This document shows, one piece after another, positions 22,521-34,126 of a stretch of DNA of 64,000 bases (positions within the stretch are counted from its first letter, which is position 1; each line of letters opens with the position of its first letter). The stretch covers positions 55,824,093-55,888,092 of the forward strand of contig CM069437.1 in the NCBI GenBank assembly GCA_035610365.1, given 5' to 3'. The notes beneath the pieces were generated by a model. The model saw only the letters and a list, made by a program, of their open reading frames with translations, had not been told where the DNA came from and did no database searches. Both the position numbers and the translations under genes were made by a program. This stretch comes from Aquatica leii (taxonomy: Eukaryota; Arthropoda; Insecta; Coleoptera; Lampyridae).

Positions 22521-23935
22521 TACGTGTTAAAGTACTTTAAATTTTGTTAAAGAATGAAAAATAAAGTCAATTATTTCTTTAATTGAAAACATGCTTAACT
22601 TTTTGAGTATTCAAAGTTTAACCTGTGGTATACAACTATAGTTTCAACATATGTAATTTATAATCTAAATTTTAGTAGCCTGATACAATTTTCTTACTTT
22701 TGATAGTTTTCTTAATTTTGAATAGCTGTAATAAAGTTATTTTTAATATTAATAAAAAATTACCATTATGAAGACTTAATTTATAAAAATGGCACGCAAG
22801 CACGTGGGGACGTCATGATTTATATAAACGAAACTTAAAATTAAGTCAACTTTAATAAAAAAAAAAAAAAACTAGAACAAATCCTGAACGCGTCTTTGAT
22901 TTTGTAAAACATCCAGCAATTGAATCGTTCAGTTTGATGCGTTAAATTGTATATAAATATTATTCATGCCAACCGCCTTGACGTACTAATTTTTCATTGC
23001 GAGAAATAGGATGAACTCCATAACTCTTTTCAAAAGCCATTGAAGTGTGGTCCGTTTTCATCCAATAGTAGTAGTAGTCTAAGCGCACTCTTTTTCACTA
23101 TCTCTTAAAAAAATACTTACTTGTAAAATCTAATTTGATACTGTTTTAGCCTGTTGTCAAAAACGCTTATTAAATGTGATTCCGGTATTTTTGTAAAAAA
23201 AAAAACTGTGTTAAGAACTGCGGGTCGTTAAGATCTGTGACAGTTCAGCTAAAGAACGCGAATTAAACGCACTTTCTATTTGATAGAGTGCAATGAAGAA
23301 ACGTGCATAATTTAATATAGTATTTTTTCAAACGTTGTATAAATGATCGTTTAGTCTGTGTTACTCTTCCAAAGACTGCCAAAATGCGAAAACCTTGGCA
23401 AAATGAAATAGCATTGAATTGATTCAGATAAAAGATATTTTTACAATGTAAAAACTTCTTATGATAATATTCAAGAACTAAATATGTAGGCATGTAGTCT
23501 TTAGGTAATAAAATAGAATGTTTAGTAACAAAATATTACCTCTAACTCTTGTAATGCAGGAAGAATCTAAAAAAACGATCGGTAATGTTTTAGAGCGAGC
23601 GTCTTGGCGCGAGTATTTTGGCGTAAGATATCTTTTAGCGGGAGCGTTTTGGCGTCACAGCACACACATATAATATACCAACGAAAATGCATAATCCGTT
23701 TAGTATGTACAAGAAAAATACAGCGCAAGTGTACAATATGCATAAACAATTAATTCTCTAACTAAATGTGTAAATAACAAATATTCTACTACATTTCTAA
23801 TATATTAATCAGTCACGATGGTTTTTATCCGTCTATCAGCTTCTCTGTATTTTTTCAATTTTGGAGCAGGAGCACGGTCAGCAACTAGCTGTTTATAAAA
23901 CACGTCTCTATGTTTTTGAATCGTCCTCAAAACAT
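22521..23935. other. no gene recognised
   Basis: AT-rich DNA with a short A run (22857-22871). Minus-strand frames at 23263-23493 and 23567-23749 have no motif. Confidence 0.5.
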
Positions 23936-23939
23936 CAAT

Positions 23940-24605
23940 AAACTACTATATGCTTGGATGATGTACTAAAAGCTCTTGTTAAAGTCGTCTGTGAGCTGCT
24001 TGGGAACACATTTCGTGCAAAAACACTGGTGGTCATCTTCCGGCTTTCCCTTTGTTTGGTCTACCGATATAATTATCCTCAAACTACTGGCTGTAATGCT
24101 TGAAGGAATTCTTCAGCTAAAGCATCTACTGCAGTGTCTACATCGTTGATAGGTACAAATATTATGATTTTTGCATTTAGAGCAAAATCTGCATCGTTAT
24201 TGTAACTATAGTTGAGACCTTGCTCTCGAATATGTTTTTTCAAATTTTTATATAATTAAAAAAACATCTACATATGTCAATATTTGTATATATGATTTCA
24301 TTTATAATCACATGATATGAATTGAGGCCCCAGTTTAAGCACAATCTCGTTCAGTGTCGCCTAACAAAAAGTTTTTCCTGTACCTTGTAAATTGATGTAA
24401 ATTTGGTAATTGTCTGGAATTGTAAGTTTTTCCAAAGTTAATAGATTTGCAGGTATTCCGGCTATTTCTCTCCTTTTCCGTTGAATTATTTGCTTAATGT
24501 TGGCGTGTTTAGGAAATGTTTCTTGTGCTGCTTGCGACAAATTAGCGATTCCTTGGTTTACCAATTAAATGGTAGTCTCGCAGGTGATTTCAGCTCTTCT
24601 CTTAA
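23940..24605 (-). pseudogene. MULE (Mutator-like) transposase remnant
   Basis: The minus-strand frame 24564-24361 reads ANLSQAAQETFPKHANIKQI, then LTLEKLTIPDNYQIYINLQG, the region ahead of the catalytic core of insect MULE transposases. Further along (24240-24060) it reads IIIFVPINDVDTAVDALAEE. Then around 24070-23950, in another frame, come YIGRPNKGKAGR and PPVFLHEMCSQAAHRR, matching the conserved Y-I-G-R-P block after the catalytic core. The core itself (about 24240-24360) is deleted. No TIR was found. Confidence 0.6.
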
Positions 24606-25639
24606 TAAATTCAAGTTTCTACTCGGGTTGCATTATTAATACAATTTTCCATTCTGGATAATTTCGGTGTTGTCGTTCTTACACAAGCTTTTGTCACACG
24701 TCACAGTGGACATATTTAGAGCGTGGAACTAACTGATTGATTGAGTCTTAATCAAGGCAATTAAATTGAGCAAAAAATTATCCCGACTCTTAAGAGGCAT
24801 CATCTACTTATCCATCATTTTACTATCATAACAAGACAATATTTACTGTAAAAAGTGTAAAAGAAGAGGGAAAAAACATCACATACTATGCAAATGTACC
24901 AATGAAATAAGCTTTTGGCAACTCTTTTAAAAACAGACCACTCTAAAAATTGATCTTAATCTGCAACTTTTTAATTATGTACTAGCGATCAAGCAGACAT
25001 TAATTTTGATATGCCGATAAGCATATAAGTTAAACATTTTTTATCCACAATCTGAAAACATTAAGTTGGCGTTAAAACAAATAGATATCATATTAGAATT
25101 TTCCATTCTGGATGGATAATTCTCGTGTTCTCGTTATCACACAAAGTGAGCTTTCGTCACACGTTGCAGTAGATATCTTCAGAAATCTTTAGATTAAATT
25201 ACACTACTAGTTTATTTCAGGCTCTGAAGATGTCCATTGAGACGTAGAATAAAAGTTCAGCTTGTGTGTGAGAACACTGGAGTTATCCAAAATGAAAAAT
25301 TATATATATAAAATGCAACTCGTGGAAACCTAAATTCTACAATAGATATTATGTTCATATCCAAATGAACTGCGTTATACTGTTTCACACAAGCAATCTC
25401 ACAGGAAATAAAAAACTGCAAAAAAAATTAAAATTACTGTAACCGTAGCTTTCAACCCTTGATAGACTTTTTACATAAACTCAAACGAAACGAAAAACAA
25501 TTTGAGATAACATATCACATCTTCTTCTTCATCAAAGTAAAAAACTATTGACTATCAAAACTAAGCAAGATTAAATCTAATAAGATGTAAGTACTCCGAA
25601 AACATGAAATTGCAGCAATAGAACATTCTTCTTCTCTTC
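24606..25639. other. no gene recognised; short dispersed sequence pair
   Basis: Two related stretches begin near 24640 and 25100 (both contain ATTTTCCATTCTGGA then CTTTTGTCACACGT-like or CTTTCGTCACACGTTGCAGT blocks), so a partial duplication is present. No coding region. Confidence 0.45.
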
Positions 25640-26800
25640 TCTTGTTCAGTTGTTTCTTTTCTCCTGGTTTATTTCTCGAACTTAGTTCGTCCATTTTCTT
25701 TTGGGTCTTCCTCTCTGTTTTTAAGTTGGTTTTTTCAATTCCGTCATCTTTCTTGGTATACTACTTTTTTCTTTCTTAGTTTCTCTATTATTTGCTTTTC
25801 TTTTTTCCTGCATTTTTTTAAAGATGCTTCATTTTGATTACATTTCATTTGGTTTCATTTTTGTCCAATATTCTGCTGTATAAGTTTGGAATTGTTATAC
25901 GGTTCTTGATTTTATTTTTTACTTCGATATATATGTCTTTGTGTGGTAGTGTTGTTTTGTTTAAGGTATAATAGATTTTTGTTGATTTATTCGTTTTGTT
26001 CGTTATTTCGTCGCCGAAGACTGAAAGTCTTTTGTTATTATGGTTCTCAGATATTTGTATCTCGTTGCTTTTCTTAGGTTTGTATTTTTGAATTTAATTT
26101 CTTTGTTGTAATTATTTTTGTGTTTTTCATTTACTATCATTGTCTTATTTCTATCATTGGCATATAGAAAGTTACTCAGTCTGAATGCTTCTAGGTTTCT
26201 GTATTCTACTACTGTACCCAGCTCCTTATGTTTCTCATTGTTTCTTTTGGTAATTTTATCCATGATGATAACTATCTTCTTGTTTTATTCCTTTATTTAT
26301 TGGAAGTTTTTCTGATTTTAGTTTTGCTATTTGTATTCTCGTTCTTACTGTCTTAAACATATGTGCTTTCAATCGCGTTTATTATCCTAGTTGGTATTTC
26401 CATTTCTTTCAGCGTTTTTCATATGTTTTTTCTATCCACTGTTTCAAACGCTGTTTTCAAATTCAAAAATAATAAAAATAGTTCTTCTCCTTCTTCTATT
26501 TTTGTTTTTATTACATTTTTTTACGTATATGTTATCACATGTCTGTATTTCTGGTCTAAATGCTGCCGGTTTTTCTATCAGTTTTGGTTTCACATAATCT
26601 CTTAACCTTTTCTCTAATATTTTTGTATATAGTTTATAACTGGGTTGAGCTAGTCAGATTGATCTATAATTTTCCTTCTTGTATATTGGTATTAGTAAGT
26701 TATTGTCTGGGTATCTTTTGCTTTTCTCGTGCTTCCTTACAAATGATTCATGTCTAATGTATTCTTATTTGTTTCAGGCATTTAATTATTTGCGGAAAAC
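25640..26800 (-). pseudogene. degraded LINE reverse transcriptase fragment
   Basis: Minus-strand words in several frames: YRSISLTQPSYKLYTKILEK, then KPAAFRPEIQTCDNIY (26700-26520), then in the 26263-26003 frame NFLYANDRNKTMIVNEKH, a decayed palm box (Y-A-N-D where Y-A-D-D is usual), and YKYLRTIITKDFQ. The tail near 25700 is basic. The order fits a non-LTR reverse transcriptase palm, thumb and tail. It is older than the two intact LINEs and the clade is not resolved. Confidence 0.65.
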
Positions 26801-27817
26801 CAAAAACTAGAAAACGAAGGCTGTTCAACTGAAGAATCGCAGAAAATCTACAACTACAGCGTTTTAGAATAAACAACGCATATTGTTTAGGAACGTTTTC
26901 TTAGAAGAATCCTTGGCTGGAACGATTTCAATCCAGCCACACCTCCCACACCCGATGCATTCAAATGGTTAATCTTTTTAGGCATTGATCTATAACCACC
27001 ACTTTATAGTTACTGTCAGATTATTTCTAATTTATGTTATATGACACATATAATCCAAAATCGATACATATCAAGAATTTTTTATATAAAAAGTGTATGC
27101 TAAAGTTTCGGTTTCAAAAGCTGTTATTTTAACACCTGCATTTTTTTTAATTACTAGGCTATCAATTGTGCTCTGATTTGAATGATTAAATCGTCGTGGC
27201 TCAACATTGTTATATAATTTTAAGTGCTAACTGTAATTTAGATTGGGAATGTTTTTATATCTCTAATCTATTTATTTTTAAAGTTAATGGCAAAACGTCG
27301 TTAATTTGTAATAGTTTCATTTAATGCAGTAGTCATTTTAAACCACGAAACGTCATTTTATTATATTAATTAAATGAAAGCACACATCTATGAAGAACTT
27401 CTCTAAAAACCATAACTCAAATAGTTAAAAGTTAAATTGATTTGTTCAAAAATATTTGAGGCAATTTACGAAACAGACAGAATATTCTAGTCTAAGATAC
27501 AAACAAAACCGGAATCAGCCAGTTTAAAAAAAAAGCAAGTGCTTATTCAGTGTTTTCACGTGTGTGTAAGTGTAGATAAGTAAAAGTGACGAACGTGTAG
27601 AGTTTCAGTTTCAGTAATACATAAGTTATTAGTGAGTTGTTTTTATTAAATTTAGTTAGCTATAAATTTTACTAATATTTGTTCTATTGTGTTGTAGTTT
27701 AGTAAAATAAGTTACATTTGTTATAATTGCTAATCGTGTAAATAGTTAAATAAATTAAATTTTAAAATCGTTATAATACATTGTATTTGAGAATTCTTTT
27801 AAATTAAAAGAAGTGTT
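26801..27817. other. no gene recognised
   Basis: A plus-strand stretch near 26890-27000 reads FLRRILGWNDFNPATPPTPD in one frame. It has a coding-like feel but I do not recognise it. The rest is AT-rich and noncoding. No further exon of the receptor-like gene at 28054 was found here. Confidence 0.4.
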
Positions 27818-27831
27818 TTAATCTAACTTAC

Positions 27832-28054
27832 CCATTATAATTGCAAACAAACAAATCCATTCAACCACATCTTTATCAAAATCATTTTGCTTTATCAATT
27901 CAATCAACAGCAAAATAGAATACAATATAGGAAAAATTAGTATAATTGCCGAATATACTCTGTAAATGCAACCATCAGAACTACTAATTGACAGTCCTCC
28001 AAATTCTAAACAACATTTTTCCAGATAAAAGTATTTTTTCGCTCGAATTTCCAT
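27832..28054 (-). CDS. first exon of a putative 7tm_6 odorant receptor
   Basis: Starts MEIRAKKYFYLEKCCLEFGG at 28054 and runs to AIIMG, where the minus strand reads ATGG followed by GTAAGTTAG, a good 5' splice donor in phase 1. The exon has one hydrophobic segment (YSAIILIFPILYSILLLIEL) followed by a polar loop and a second hydrophobic start, as in N-terminal exons of insect odorant receptors. A paralogous exon with the same start, length, motif order and donor phase lies at 61567-61795 on the same strand. Later exons were not found within the window, so the gene is either truncated or has long introns. A gustatory receptor is the main alternative. Confidence 0.5.
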
Positions 28055-28851
28055 AATCAGTTTTTGATTTATACTATTAATTTAACGTCGCGTGTTTACA
28101 AGTTTGATAGTTATGTATTCTAAGCAACTTGAACAGTAAAATGATTGAAAAATAAATCATTCAACTAACTTGACTTTCACTACTGCATTATTTAATCTGC
28201 TAATATATGAATTTTTAACCAGTTAAATTATGTACTACAAAACTAAACTATGAAAATTTAAAAAAAGTATTTTATTAATTCATACCAAGTGTTGAAAAAA
28301 TACATTAACAAACTATAATTTTTGCTTACGATACAAAAATGAAAAAACTAAAGTTTATTGAAAGTTCTTAAAGAATAAATACACTTTTATTCAAATAGTA
28401 AATCTAATAAATGTACGTCTATCTTAATTACTAAATTACTATAACGGATACATATAAACAAAATATATCTTTGCGGGTACACTGCATAGATGAGGTACTG
28501 TAAATAATACATACTTTGTGTTGTAAAACTCACTTTAATTAAATATTTTAAAAATATGTTAATGTTTCTTGTAGTAATTGTGTAATGTGTCACGTGTAAT
28601 TTGTTGATCTTTTCAAAAAGACGCACTGACGATTTAAACTAAATATTTTTAGAAGTGATACTTTAACAATTTAGAAGACTTGAATGTTCTGACAATAATG
28701 TTTTAGATAAAAACATCGGTATAGGTAAACCCATTTAAAAAAAAACATAACAGCTATATCAAAAGTGAACAGATAGATTAAGAAGATAAAAAAATAAATA
28801 TGCAAAAAGCATCTTTTGCGTGCAAAGAAAAAACTGTTTGGTATAAAGGTT
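28055..28851. other. no gene recognised
   Basis: AT-rich DNA upstream of the receptor-like exon. I cannot call a promoter. The minus-strand frame 28387-28626 has no motif. Confidence 0.4.
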
Positions 28852-29103
28852 CTATTGTATAATGTAAGATAAACAAGTTTTAAAAATGTAGTAAATAGTT
28901 TTTCTTGCATTGTCAAGACGTAACAGATCCCAAACACTGTATTCAGGCTCGATCTTGTCCAAGTGACGATCGTCAAGTGCCTCCAAGTCTAAAAACCCCC
29001 AAACTTGTTGTCTAACTATTGGATAGCGTCTGGAGTTAGAAGCTATATACATGACTGTATAAAAAAATAATAAAGACAAAAAAACTAAAAAAAATAAATG
29101 CAC
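28852..29103 (-). CDS. hypothetical protein or exon with hydrophobic N-terminus
   Basis: The open frame has no ATG at its first codon (GTG at 29103); the first Met is the one in FYTVMYIASNS. A hydrophobic stretch (LFFLVFLSLLFFYTVMYIA) could be a signal or anchor. After it comes a compositionally coding-like part, YPIVRQQVWGFLDLEALDDR and then YSVWDLLRLDN. I do not recognise it. It could be an exon of a secreted protein or chance. Confidence 0.25.
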   Translation of the reverse strand: MHLFFLVFLSLLFFYTVMYIASNSRRYPIVRQQVWGFLDLEALDDRHLDKIEPEYSVWDLLRLDNARKTIYYIFKTCLSYIIQ

Positions 29104-29229
29104 AGACGTGCTGGATCAATAGAAGCTTGGTTAAATCAAAATCAATCATCATCAAATCCTGTTCATCATGAAGGCGATCAACCAAATCAACGCATCATGA
29201 ACAAAGAAGAACTCGTCAGTGATTACTAA
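29098..29229 (+). CDS. hypothetical 43-residue ORF
   Basis: A short plus-strand frame beginning MHRRAGSIEAWLNQNQSSSN and ending KEELVSDY. Its composition is less AT-biased than the flanks and it has a clean start and stop, but no motif. It overlaps the start of the minus-strand frame above by six bases, so at most one of the two is likely real. Confidence 0.2.
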   Translation: MHRRAGSIEAWLNQNQSSSNPVHHEGDQPNQRIMNKEELVSDY

Positions 29230-29633
29230 TAAAATAGATAAACGTAGCTACAATGTTAAATAGATTAAGGCTTTATCTTACAAAAAATGGTTGTTTAATT
29301 TTAATCCAAGAGTTGCCTGTTATATTTACATAGCTCTGTACTGTATGTATTTTTACCATTTTGCAGGTGTATTTTAGAAAATTCAAGAAATATATTACAT
29401 CACTATCGACTTTTATATGTTGTTTTTTGTCTTATCATCTAAACTCAAAATATTTATTATTTAACGATTCATTTTTTTTAGATTCTACTTTGTATCATAG
29501 CCATGCAACTGGTGTTTCTACTTTATCGTTATAATGACACTTTGAATTTGAATGAGCTTACAACTACAGAGAACTTAAACAAGACAGTACTTTTATCTTC
29601 ATCATTTGTGCAAGCTGTAGATCTGCAATAATC
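29230..29633. other. no gene recognised
   Basis: AT-rich DNA left of the purine-rich LINE. It ends in the left copy of the LINE's target duplication. Confidence 0.5.
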
Positions 29634-29648
29634 TAGTAACAGAGAATC
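29634..29648. repeat. target-site duplication, left copy, of the purine-rich LINE
   Basis: TAGTAACAGAGAATC, repeated exactly at 34112-34126. Confidence 0.85.
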
Positions 29649-30179
29649 GAGTCGTGTTTCGAAGGTGATTGAGTGAGGACGTGTTTAATAGTTTAATAGT
29701 AGAGCGGAGTTTTGTGTAATTTAAAGTGATTTACAGCAATTAATTTACGTGTGCGTGTTGAAGAATGTGAAGGTGGCTCAGATAACGTGTGCGAAGGCGA
29801 GCGGATATCGCGGACTAGTTGAAAGGTCAAGCGCGCCATTGTGATAACAGGGAAATACAAACTTTTATTTATATACTTTTCCTAATATTTGTGGCGGGCG
29901 TTAATTAAATACAATTAGAAAGAAGCAGAGTAACAATAAATTTAAAATATTAATAAAGAAAAAAAAAACTAAATAAATAACTAAATTTAAAAAAAAATAA
30001 AATAAATAAATAATAAATAATAAGTAATAACAAAAGGGGGAAAGAGAGAGAGAGGAAGAGGAAAAAGAAAGGCAACAAATATTTGAAAGAGGAAAGAAAA
30101 CAATAAGATCACCAGACATTAAAAAGATATCGGAGGAGAACGAAAGAAAAACCTCAAAGACAGAAGGAGGAAGGAAAAA

Positions 30180-30801
30180 ATGGAGGAGTTAAAAGAATTA
30201 ATGAGAGAAATGATGAAACAGATGGAAGAAAATATGCGAGGAATAAGACAAGAAATCAAAGAAATGAAAAAGAAATGGGAAAAAGAGAAAATAAGTGGGA
30301 GAAAGAAAAAGAGAAACTGGTGGAGAGAATAGAAAAACTGGAGAAAAAAGCGGAAGACGAGGAAAGATGGAAAAGAAAGAATAATATCGTGATAAAGGGG
30401 TGGAGAAGTGAAAAACCACAAAAAGATTTAGCAGTGATGCTGGAAGAAAAATTAAATGTAAAAGTAGAGGTGAAAAAAGTGACAGTAATAAACAAAGAGA
30501 AGAAAAATGAGATGGTGGTGGCGGAAATCGGAGGATGGGAAGAAAAACAGAAGGTAATGGAGGAGAAGAAGAAATTAAAGAATACAAGAATATATATATA
30601 AGTCACGATTTAACATGGGAGGGAAGAAAAGTGCGAAGAGAAATAATGAACATAGCGGTGGAAAAAAGAACGGAAGGAAAAAGAGTATGGGTAGGGTAAA
30701 GAAAAATGGAGATAGACGGAGACAGATACATATGAAACGACAAGGATAGGGGACTGTGCAGAGAAAGAGAAGAGAAAGTGGGGAACCAAAAAGCAAAAAA
30801 C
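30180..30801 (+). pseudogene. purine-rich LINE ORF1: coiled coil plus RRM-like protein
   Basis: The start at 30180 reads MEELKELMREMMKQMEENMR; a frameshift follows near 30270. The main frame (30275-30601) is a Lys/Glu coiled coil leading into RKNNIVIKGWRSEKPQKDL, the RRM entry strand of L1-ORF1-like proteins. After a stop near 30601 the C-terminal domain appears as MNIAVEKRTEGKRVWVG and KMEIDGDRYI. The architecture is the same as ORF1 of the LINE at 14772-19026 (compare VRIGYQKLIIEEKEWRWN), but the sequence is strongly diverged and purine-biased. Confidence 0.75.
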
Positions 30802-30862
30802 TAAACGGCAAAGGGGGTAAAGGAGGGAAAGTTGACGAAACGGCAAAGAAAAGGAAGAATGA

Positions 30863-31817
30863 GTGATGGAAATGAAAAAGAAAAAGAAGGGAGAAAAAGA
30901 AAGTAAGGAAGAAGCACGGGGGGAGGTGAGTGAGCTGAGAGTATTGTTTTGGAACGTAGCAGGAATAAAAAACAAGGAACATGATTTCTGGAAGTACATC
31001 AAGGAACAGGATGTAGTGGGATTAAAGGAAACATGGATGGAAGAAAAAGAATGGGAGTGGTGGGAAAAAAAGTTGCCAGAGGAATTTGAGTGGGTGGTGC
31101 AACATGCAGAAAGAGAAAAGAAAAAAGGGAGAGCAAAGGGGGGTATAATAACGGGAACAAGAAAAAAATGGTTGAACCAGGAAAAGAAAGAGAAAGTGCA
31201 ACAGAGAAGAGGAGTTGTAGAAAGGAACATGCAGTGGGGAAAAACAAAAATAAAAGTAGTGACGGTTTATAGCAGTAGAATGAAAGAGACAAGGAAAAAC
31301 ATAGAAGAGATGATAGAAGAGAGGGAAGAGGGATTGATAATAGTAGGAGAGGACTTCAACGCAAGAATAGGGGAAGAGGGGGGAATACAAAAAAGAAAAG
31401 GGACGGGAAAGAGACAAAGGACAAGGTGATAAATAAAGAGGGAGAGGAACTGCTGGAATTGTGCAACGAAAAAGGGTGGGAAATAATGAACGGGAACAGA
31501 GAAGAAGATGGAAAGGGGAATTTACGTACATAGGAGAAAGAGGAGAATCAATAATAGATTTTGTAATGACAAATGAAGAGGCCGCAGAAAAGGTAAAGAC
31601 ATTTAAGGTGGGAGAAAGGGTAGAGTCAGACCATCAACCACTAGAATTGACAATGGAAGGAAGGGAAAGAGAAGAGAGAGAGGAGGAGGAGAAGTACATA
31701 ACTAAAAAAGTGGACAGAAGAGAGTATAAAAGATATAAAGAGAGAATAGGGAAAACGGTATGGATAGGGAAGGAAGTACAAGAAAGTGTAGAGGAAATGA
31801 GAGAGATGATGGAGTAA
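30863..31817 (+). pseudogene. purine-rich LINE ORF2 endonuclease
   Basis: The first frame (30863-31429) starts with a Lys/Glu run, then VLFWNVAGIKNKEHDFW, VVGLKETWMEE (catalytic Glu), VVTVYSS and IIVGEDFNARIGEE. A frameshift near 31420 gives the second frame (31461-31817) with ESIIDFVMTNEE and RVESDHQPLELTME, the SDH catalytic box. The whole APE-type endonuclease is therefore visible but in two frames. Confidence 0.82.
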
Positions 31818-31839
31818 GCAACAGAGAGTCAGATTTAGA

Positions 31840-34020
31840 AAATGGAAGGGGGAGAAAACTGGATGGAAGAAATGGTGGGATAAGGAATGCAAGGAAGCAA
31901 AGAAAAAGGGAAGAAGAGCATTAAGACAGTGGAAAAAAGGGAAGAAAGAAAAAGAAGAATACAAAGAAGCAGTAAAAATATACAAAAAAACATGCGACAG
32001 AAAGAAGGAGGAAAACAAAAAGAAACAAGAGGAGCAGATTAAAGGAATAAAAACGGAAGAAGATGTATGGAAGTACCTAAAGAAGCAAAGGAAAAAAACA
32101 GGACGACAAAGGGAATAAAAATTAAAGAATGGGAAATATATTTTCGGAACCTGTTGAGAGGGGAAGAACAAAAGCAGGAAAAAGAAAAAAGGAAAGACGC
32201 GGTAGTAAGTCAAGAAGAAGGAGATAGGGATAGAATAAAGGAGGAAGAAGTAATAGAGGCGATAAAGAATATAAAAAAAGAAAAGGCGACAGGAGAAGAT
32301 GGGATACAAGGAGAAGAGTGGATATACGGGGGAGAAAATGTAGCAAAAAGGATGACGGAAATAATAAACAAAATATGGAAAGGGGAAGGATTTCCAGAGA
32401 GATGGAGAAAGGGATTAATATGCCCAATACATAAAAAAGGCGAAAAAAATAAAGTCGAGAATTATAGAGGGGTAACATTACTGAGCTCGGCATACAAATT
32501 GTACGCGACAATACTGCAAGAAAGATTACAGAAGGAAATAGAGGAAAGAAGTTTGGTACCAGACGGACAAGCGGGATTCAGAAAAGGAAGAAGGGCGATA
32601 GACAACATATATATATAATGAAACACTTAGCAAATAAAGAACTAGAAAAAAAGAGGGAAAATGGTAGCACTATTCGTAGACCTAAAAGCTGCTTTTGACA
32701 AAGTGAATAGGGAAAAGCTGTGGGAATATATGAAAAGAAAAAAAATCAATGATAGATTAATACAAAGAATAGAGGAAATATACGAAGAAACGAGAAGCAG
32801 GGTTAAAGTGAATGGGGAAGAGAGTGAGAAAATTCATAACAAAGAGAGGGTTGAGGCAGGGATGTCCACTGAGCCCAAGCCTGTTCTCGGTATATACGGG
32901 GGATCTGGAAGAGACAATGAGAGGACAACAGACAGGAGGGATAGTGGTAGGGAAAGCTAAGGTATGGTCGTTGGCGTATGCGGATGACATAGTGCTGGTG
33001 GCTAAGGAAGAAAAGGAAATGAAAGAGATGATGAAAACGCTAGAAAAATATATGAAAAAAAAAGAAAAGAAATGGAAGTAAACACGGAGAAAACAAAGAT
33101 AATGATATTTAGAAAAGGAGGGGGGAAAAGAAAAAGAGAGGAGTGGAGATGGAGTGATGAGAAAGTGCAACAAGTGAAGTAGTTTGCATACCTGGACTAC
33201 ACGATGAAACAGGATAATAAAGAGGGAGAACACATAAACGAAAGGGTGAAGAAAGGAAACAGGCTAATAAAAAAAAGAAAATTGCTGTTCGAAAAATTAA
33301 TAAAGGGGGTGGTAATGTATGGAGCGGAAATATGGGGCTGAAAGGAGTGGAGGGAGGTAGAGGGGCTACAGGAAAAATACTGGAGATGGGTGTTAGGATT
33401 GGACAGGGATACACGTGGGTATATTGTGAGAGAGGAGGTTCAGATAGAAAAAATAAGGATTGAGACAGGAAAAAGAGTAATAAAATACGAGGAAGAAATG
33501 AGGGAAAGAACAGATTGCAAAATTCTGCAAGAATGTTGGAAAGAGATAAAGGGAGGGAAAGTGAAGTACGGACAGAGAAGAGTATTACAAAAGAAACGGG
33601 TACGCGAGTGAAGAAGTGGAGAGATTAAGAGAAGAGGGGGGAGAGACAAGAGAAGAAATAATAAGAAGAGATAGAGACATCGAAAAACAAGAAAGATGGA
33701 CAAAGATAAAAGAGAGCAGATATAATAGGAATTATAAAGATATCAAGGGTGAAGGGGTGCCGGAATATTTAAAAGACAGTGAGATTAAAAGCAACAAAAG
33801 GAAAAAAATGGTGGCAAGGTTCAGATGTGGCAACGAGGAGTTAGGGAACAAATATTGGAAAGAAGAACCAGAAAAGCTGTGCAGGCTATGTGGAGAAGAA
33901 ACGGAAGACCTTAACCACATGAGAAAGAGATGCAGGGAACTAAGAGAAGAGGTGATGAAAACAGTGGATATCTTAGATGAAAACGGAAAGGAGCGGTATG
34001 GAGCAGGAGAAAAAAGTTAA
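31840..34020 (+). pseudogene. purine-rich LINE ORF2 reverse transcriptase with CCHC tail
   Basis: Spread over at least four frames. 32067-32618: KATGEDGIQGEEWIYGGENV, ICPIHKKGEKNKVENYRGVT and DGQAGFRKGRRAIDN. 32661-32960: MVALFVDLKAAFDKVNREKL (first catalytic Asp). 32812-33081: RGLRQGCPLSPSLFSVYTGD and SLAYADDIVLVAKE (catalytic Asp pair). 33390-34020: the thumb and a C-terminal zinc-binding block CRLCGEETEDLNHMRKRC. The catalytic residues remain, so the copy died by frameshift rather than active-site loss. Genome annotations often mistake such purine-rich LINEs for golgin-like coiled-coil proteins. Confidence 0.85.
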
Positions 34021-34126
34021 GGGGGGAGAAGGGATAAGAAAATGTAGTATATGTATAGACAACACGACCAAATTTGTAAGCCAAATGGCAACGAATAAAG
34101 TTAAACTTATATAGTAACAGAGAATC

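Larger units (their letters stand above)
29649..34111 (+). mobile_element. full-length purine-rich LINE with 15-bp target duplication
   Basis: Bounded by direct copies of TAGTAACAGAGAATC at 29634-29648 and 34112-34126. The 5' UTR (29649-30179) is followed by ORF1 (30180-30801) and ORF2 (30863-34020), then a short 3' UTR with AATAAA near 34093. The sense strand is overwhelmingly A and G from about 30000 to 34020, quite unlike the pyrimidine/purine balance around it. Frameshifts are scattered through both ORFs. At 4.46 kb it looks complete. Confidence 0.88.

Noticed and set aside
30119..32511. Long minus-strand ORFs rich in Phe/Ser/Leu opposite the purine-rich LINE
   Set aside because: They are shadows of the A/G-rich coding strand; no motifs.
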